Shown one piece after another: positions 60,755 to 64,000 of a stretch of DNA of 64,000 nt (position 1 is its first letter; each line of letters starts with the position of its first letter). This DNA is from Sphingomonas sp. (GTDB lineage Bacteria; Pseudomonadota; Alphaproteobacteria; Sphingomonadales; Sphingomonadaceae). The translations under genes and the position numbers were made by a program. The DNA lies in assembly GCF_024508665.1 (NCBI RefSeq), contig NZ_JANINP010000001.1:124001-188000 (forward strand), given 5' to 3'. The notes below the pieces were generated by a model, which saw only the letters and a program-made list of their open reading frames with translations, had not been told where the DNA came from and searched no databases.

Positions 60755-62152
60755 CTAGCCGTTCGCCGCGGCCGCCGCCAGCCGCTCGCCCGCCAAGGCC
60801 TCACCCATTTCGCGTATCGCCGCGACCTTGGCGTAGAGCGGCTCCCAATCGTCGCGCTCGTCGATCGCCGACCAGATCGTCTCGACCTCTTCGATCAGCA
60901 TCGAGCAGGGTTCGCCCGACCAGTATGGATGAGAGCGGTCGGTACGCGGGGTGTAGGCGGCGAGGGCGTCGCGCACCTCGTCCCATGGCTCGCCATAGCT
61001 ATCGGGCAATCGGCCGCCAAAGGCGTCGAAGAAGAAGCGATCGATTCCGGTCGCGGTGCCACGCAGCACCGGCTCGATCGTCTGGACCAGCGCGCGGTCG
61101 CTGTCGGGATCGCGCGGGGTCAGGCCTAGCCGCCACAGGATCGCGTCGCCGACCGCGCGCTGATAGCGGTCGCCGAACGTGTCCAGCGCCGCGATCAACG
61201 GCTCGGCCTCGCAGATCGGGCGCAGCGCGACCGCGAGCTGCATCGCGTCCCAATGGATCGCCTCGGGCTGGCGGCCGAACGCGTACAGGCCGGCATGGTC
61301 GAAATAAGCGGCGGTGAAGCCGGGGTCCCAAGTCGGCGTGAAGCGCCATGGCCCGTAATCGAAGCTTTCGCCGGTGACGTTGATATTGTCGGAATTCAGC
61401 ACGCCATGGACGAAGCCGGCGGCCATATATTTGCCGGCGAGCGTCGCGGTACGCCCGACCACCAGGTCGAGCAGCCGGGCGGCGGCATCGTCGCCAGGCT
61501 TTTCCCCGTACAGCCGCAGCAGCGCATAGCCTGTCAGCGCGCGCAACGCGTTCTTATCGCGGAAATAGGCCAGCCGCTGGAACGTACCGATGCGGACGTG
61601 GCTGTGGCTGAGCCGCACCAGCACCGCCGAGCGGGTCGGGGAGGGTTCGTCGTTGCGCTCGAGCGCTTCGCCGGTCTCGATCAACGAGAAGGTGCGAGAG
61701 GTGGGCACGCCGAGCGCCTCGAGCATCTCGGTCGCCAGGATTTCGCGAATCCCGCCCTTGAGCGTCAGCCGGCCGTCACCGAACCGGCTATACGGCGTCT
61801 GGCCCGATCCCTTGGTGCCCAGGTCCATCAGCCGGCCGTCTGCGCCCAGCAGCTGCGCGAACAGGAAACCGCGGCCGTCGCCGATATCGGGATTGTAGGT
61901 ACGGAACTGGTGGCCGTGATAACGCAGCGCCAGCGGCTCGGGCAGCGTGCCCGACAGAGGCGTGAACCGCCCGAAATGCGCGATCCATTCCTCGTCGCTC
62001 AGCGTGTCGAGCCCGACCTCTACAGCCGCGCGATCGTTGCGAAAGCGCAGGATCGTCTGGGGAAAATCGGCCGCGGTCACGCGATCGTAAAATGCATCCC
62101 CCAGATCCAGGATTGCCGTTTCGGGGCGATAAGCTTGCGGTCGCGCGGTCAT
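60755..62152 (-). CDS. selO: Protein adenylyltransferase SelO (YdiU)
   Basis: This 465-residue pseudokinase-fold enzyme transfers AMP to protein Ser/Thr/Tyr residues, with a reported role in oxidative stress. Family segments visible are LALRYHGHQFRTYNPDIGDGRG, LMDLGTKGSGQTPYSRFGDGRLTLKGGIREIL, FVHGVLNSDNINVTGESFDYGPW and TPTWDPGF, including the Asn-Asp catalytic stretch. The ATG at 62152 was chosen over an in-frame ATG 45 nt upstream. It starts only 8 nt from the divergent hydrolase start and is followed by astD. Confidence 0.94.
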   Translation of the reverse strand: MTARPQAYRPETAILDLGDAFYDRVTAADFPQTILRFRNDRAAVEVGLDTLSDEEWIAHFGRFTPLSGTLPEPLALRYHGHQFRTYNPDIGDGRGFLFAQLLGADGRLMDLGTKGSGQTPYSRFGDGRLTLKGGIREILATEMLEALGVPTSRTFSLIETGEALERNDEPSPTRSAVLVRLSHSHVRIGTFQRLAYFRDKNALRALTGYALLRLYGEKPGDDAAARLLDLVVGRTATLAGKYMAAGFVHGVLNSDNINVTGESFDYGPWRFTPTWDPGFTAAYFDHAGLYAFGRQPEAIHWDAMQLAVALRPICEAEPLIAALDTFGDRYQRAVGDAILWRLGLTPRDPDSDRALVQTIEPVLRGTATGIDRFFFDAFGGRLPDSYGEPWDEVRDALAAYTPRTDRSHPYWSGEPCSMLIEEVETIWSAIDERDDWEPLYAKVAAIREMGEALAGERLAAAAANG

Positions 62153-62160
62153 GCGGCAAT

Positions 62161-63078
62161 ATGGGTGGGCCGGCAGCGGGGACGCAACCATTGTCATCTT
62201 ACGAAAATCGATACTGGTGGTCCAACGACGAAGTGCGGCTGCATTGCCGGGATTATCCCGGCCCTGATGCTGGCCCCGGCGGGCGTCCGCCGATCGTCTG
62301 CATCCCGGGTCTGACGCGCAACGCCCGGGATTTCGAGGACATGGCCGAGCGGCTGTCGCCCGATTGGCGCGTGATCGCGATCGAACTGCGCGGGCGCGGC
62401 GAGAGCGGTTATGCCAAGGATCCGATGTCCTACGTGCCGCTGACCTATGTCCAGGATGTCGAGGCGCTGCTGGCCGAGCTGGCGATCGACCGCTATGTCG
62501 CGTTCGGCACGTCGCTGGGCGGGATCGTCACCATGTTGCTCGCGAGCGCCGGCCGCGAGAAGCTGGCCGGCGTGCTGCTCAACGATGTCGGGCCGGAAAT
62601 CGAGCCGGCCGGGCTGGGACGAATCCGGTCCTATGTCGGGCGCGCCAACACCTGGCCGACCTGGATGCACGCGGCGCGCGGGGTGCAGGAGGCCAATGCC
62701 GACGTCTATCCGCATTACGGGATCGAGGAATGGCTGGCGATGGCCAAAAGGCTGTATCGCCTGAACAGTTCGGGTCGGATCGTGCTCGATTACGACATGA
62801 AGATCGCCGAGCCGTTCCGCGTGCCGGGAAACGAGGCCGGCCCTGATATGTGGCGCGCGCTCGATGCGCTGAAGGACGTGCCGACGCTGATCCTGCGCGG
62901 CGCCCGCTCGGACGTCCTGTCGGCTGCGACCGCGGAGAAGATGGCGGCGCGGCTCGGACGCGCCGAGCTGGTGACGGTGCCCGATGTCGGCCACACGCCG
63001 ACACTGACCGAACCCAAAGCGGTTGCGGCGATCGACCGCCTACTCGATCGAGTCGCGAAGGAACCCGTCACGGTGTGA
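62161..63078 (+). CDS. Alpha/beta-fold hydrolase
   Basis: This 305-residue protein has the fold's oxyanion strand PPIVCIPGLTRNARDFE, the nucleophile AFGTSLGGIVTML (Ser about residue 120), LILRGARSDVLS and the histidine PDVGHTPTLTE. It could be an esterase, lactonase or dehalogenase-like enzyme; the substrate is not evident. The start ATG at 62161 is divergent from selO; an in-frame TTG at 62191 would give a more usual N-terminus. An SDR follows 32 nt later in the same direction. Confidence 0.87.
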   Translation: MGGPAAGTQPLSSYENRYWWSNDEVRLHCRDYPGPDAGPGGRPPIVCIPGLTRNARDFEDMAERLSPDWRVIAIELRGRGESGYAKDPMSYVPLTYVQDVEALLAELAIDRYVAFGTSLGGIVTMLLASAGREKLAGVLLNDVGPEIEPAGLGRIRSYVGRANTWPTWMHAARGVQEANADVYPHYGIEEWLAMAKRLYRLNSSGRIVLDYDMKIAEPFRVPGNEAGPDMWRALDALKDVPTLILRGARSDVLSAATAEKMAARLGRAELVTVPDVGHTPTLTEPKAVAAIDRLLDRVAKEPVTV

Positions 63079-63110
63079 CGCGTCTTTCCCGCTCAACAGG
63101 GAGAGTGATC

Positions 63111-63902
63111 GTGTCCGACACCACCGACAGCTTGGTCGAACGGCCTGGCGCCGTTTCCGATACCCATACCGATAAGCCGAGCCTGAAAGGCAAGCGCGTC
63201 ATCGTCACCGGCGGCACCACCGGAATCGGCCGCGCAATCGCCGCGCTGCTGGCGAGCGAAGGCGCGACCGTCGACATCTGCGGCCGCAACGAACAGCATT
63301 TGCAGGACGCGCTGGACGCGATCGGGAGGGTCGGCACGGGGCAGGGCAGCGCGATCGACCTGGCCGATCAAGACAATGTCGAGCGCTATTTCGCAGAGGC
63401 GACCGCGCGGATGGGCGGCCTCGACGTTGCAGTCATCAACGCCGCGATCCCGGCCGGCGGCTTGAGCGAGATGAGCGGGCGCGATCTGCGTTATGCGATC
63501 GCGACCGATTTCACCGCCTATCTGATGAGCGCGCACGAAGCGGCCGAGGCCATGCGGGCTGGCGGCGATATCGTGCTGATCGGGTCGATGTCGGCGCATA
63601 TTTTGGGTCCGAGTTCCACCGTATATGCCGGGATGAAAGCCGGCATCGCGGGGTTCGCCGAGGCGTTGCGCAAGGAGCTCGGCAGTCGCGACATCAAGGT
63701 CAGCCTGATCGAGCCGGGCTACACCCAAGCCGATTTCCATTATCCCGATATCGACGCCGAAAAGCAGAAGCAGATGGTCAGGGAAGAGAAAATGTTGCGG
63801 TCGGAGGATATCGCGGTCGCCGTCCATTACGCCCTAACGCAGCCGCGCCGAGCGGTCGTGCAGCAGATCACCGTGGCGCCCCTGCGCAAGGACGACGAAT
63901 GA
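63111..63902 (+). CDS. SDR-family oxidoreductase
   Basis: This 263-residue short-chain dehydrogenase has VIVTGGTTGIGRAIAALLA (residues 31-49, NAD(P) loop), DICGRNEQHL, VINAAIPAGG, VLIGSMSAHILGP and the active-site YAGMKAG with the Tyr-x3-Lys motif. The N-terminus carries about 25 extra polar residues before the fold. GTG 63111 follows AGGGAGAG, a good ribosome-binding site. It probably forms an operon with the hydrolase before it and the gene after it. Substrate unknown. Confidence 0.87.
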   Translation: MSDTTDSLVERPGAVSDTHTDKPSLKGKRVIVTGGTTGIGRAIAALLASEGATVDICGRNEQHLQDALDAIGRVGTGQGSAIDLADQDNVERYFAEATARMGGLDVAVINAAIPAGGLSEMSGRDLRYAIATDFTAYLMSAHEAAEAMRAGGDIVLIGSMSAHILGPSSTVYAGMKAGIAGFAEALRKELGSRDIKVSLIEPGYTQADFHYPDIDAEKQKQMVREEKMLRSEDIAVAVHYALTQPRRAVVQQITVAPLRKDDE

Positions 63903-64000
63903 ATTATCCCTTCGACGAGCTCGTTTTCAGCCCGCTCGATGTCGATCTGTCCAAAGGCCCCCTGGCCGGGCGCATCGATGCCGAGACCTATTGCCTGGGT
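63899..64000 (+). CDS. Unidentified protein, N-terminal 34 residues only
   Basis: The ATG overlaps the SDR stop (ATGA), indicating translational coupling. The visible product begins MNYPFDELVFSPLDVDLSKG and continues open to the window's right edge. It is too short to assign a family. The coupling suggests a role in the same pathway as the SDR. Confidence 0.6.
   Translation, partial: MNYPFDELVFSPLDVDLSKGPLAGRIDAETYCLG

Overview
The window is GC-rich chromosomal DNA of an alphaproteobacterium, most likely a sphingomonad (Sphingomonas or a close relative). The evidence is the imuA-imuB SOS cassette with an alphaproteobacterial LexA box, a UPF0262 protein, an UrcA-family protein, a TonB-ExbB-ExbD-ExbD operon, many GTG starts and small overlapping operons, and Sphingomonas-style GC-rich palindromes between genes. 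No plasmid or phage replication genes and no intact insertion sequence were seen. One tRNA gene (Arg, anticodon TCT) is present; there is no rRNA and no CRISPR array.

Layout. 1-1.8 kb: SOS mutagenesis genes imuA and imuB (imuB runs off the left edge). 1.9-4.5 kb: a small secreted protein and malate synthase G. 4.7-9.1 kb: a catabolic run of thiolase, short-chain dehydrogenase, CoA racemase/transferase and FMN-dependent 2-hydroxyacid oxidase. 9.2-17.1 kb: a two-partner secretion system whose 2,041-residue exoprotein holds eleven 84-residue repeats. 17.1-24 kb: a PLP enzyme, M1 peptidase, tRNA-Arg, queuosine-precursor transporter, purQ-purS, purC and two very small membrane proteins. 24-32 kb: a DUF4349 lipoprotein, two GcvA-like LysR regulators with their own dyad sites, a QxK-repeat secreted protein, and a MarR regulator whose predicted 21-bp operator occurs before both flanking transcription units, including a CLC chloride channel. 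33-40.5 kb: parC, a GGDEF-EAL protein, an overlapping DUF1285-NudL-CCA transferase operon, GNAT and folB.

41.6-44.3 kb: the TonB energy-transduction operon, with hairpins between its genes and a clear terminator. 44.5-49.1 kb: dcd, a UPF0262-GH25-like-cdd operon and dnaB. 49.2-53.3 kb: assimilatory sulfur operon cobA-DUF2849-cysI-DUF934-cysH, interrupted by a repeat-rich spacer. The sirohaem precursor made by CobA would serve CysI. 53.4-59.3 kb: an accessory segment with an ATPase, a mini YD-repeat secreted protein, a 1,433-residue RHS protein with a DPxG(Y)-x18-DPxGL processing motif and a unique tail, a 63-residue two-helix membrane protein that is a plausible immunity protein, and three copies of a short repeat. 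59.3-64 kb: astD, selO, an alpha/beta hydrolase, an SDR and the start of a coupled gene.

The strongest candidates for something undescribed are the RHS tail with its putative membrane immunity protein, the indel-free repeat array of the exoprotein, and the MarR-ClC operator pair. All functions are read from sequence motifs and remembered family features. No database search or structure prediction was run.
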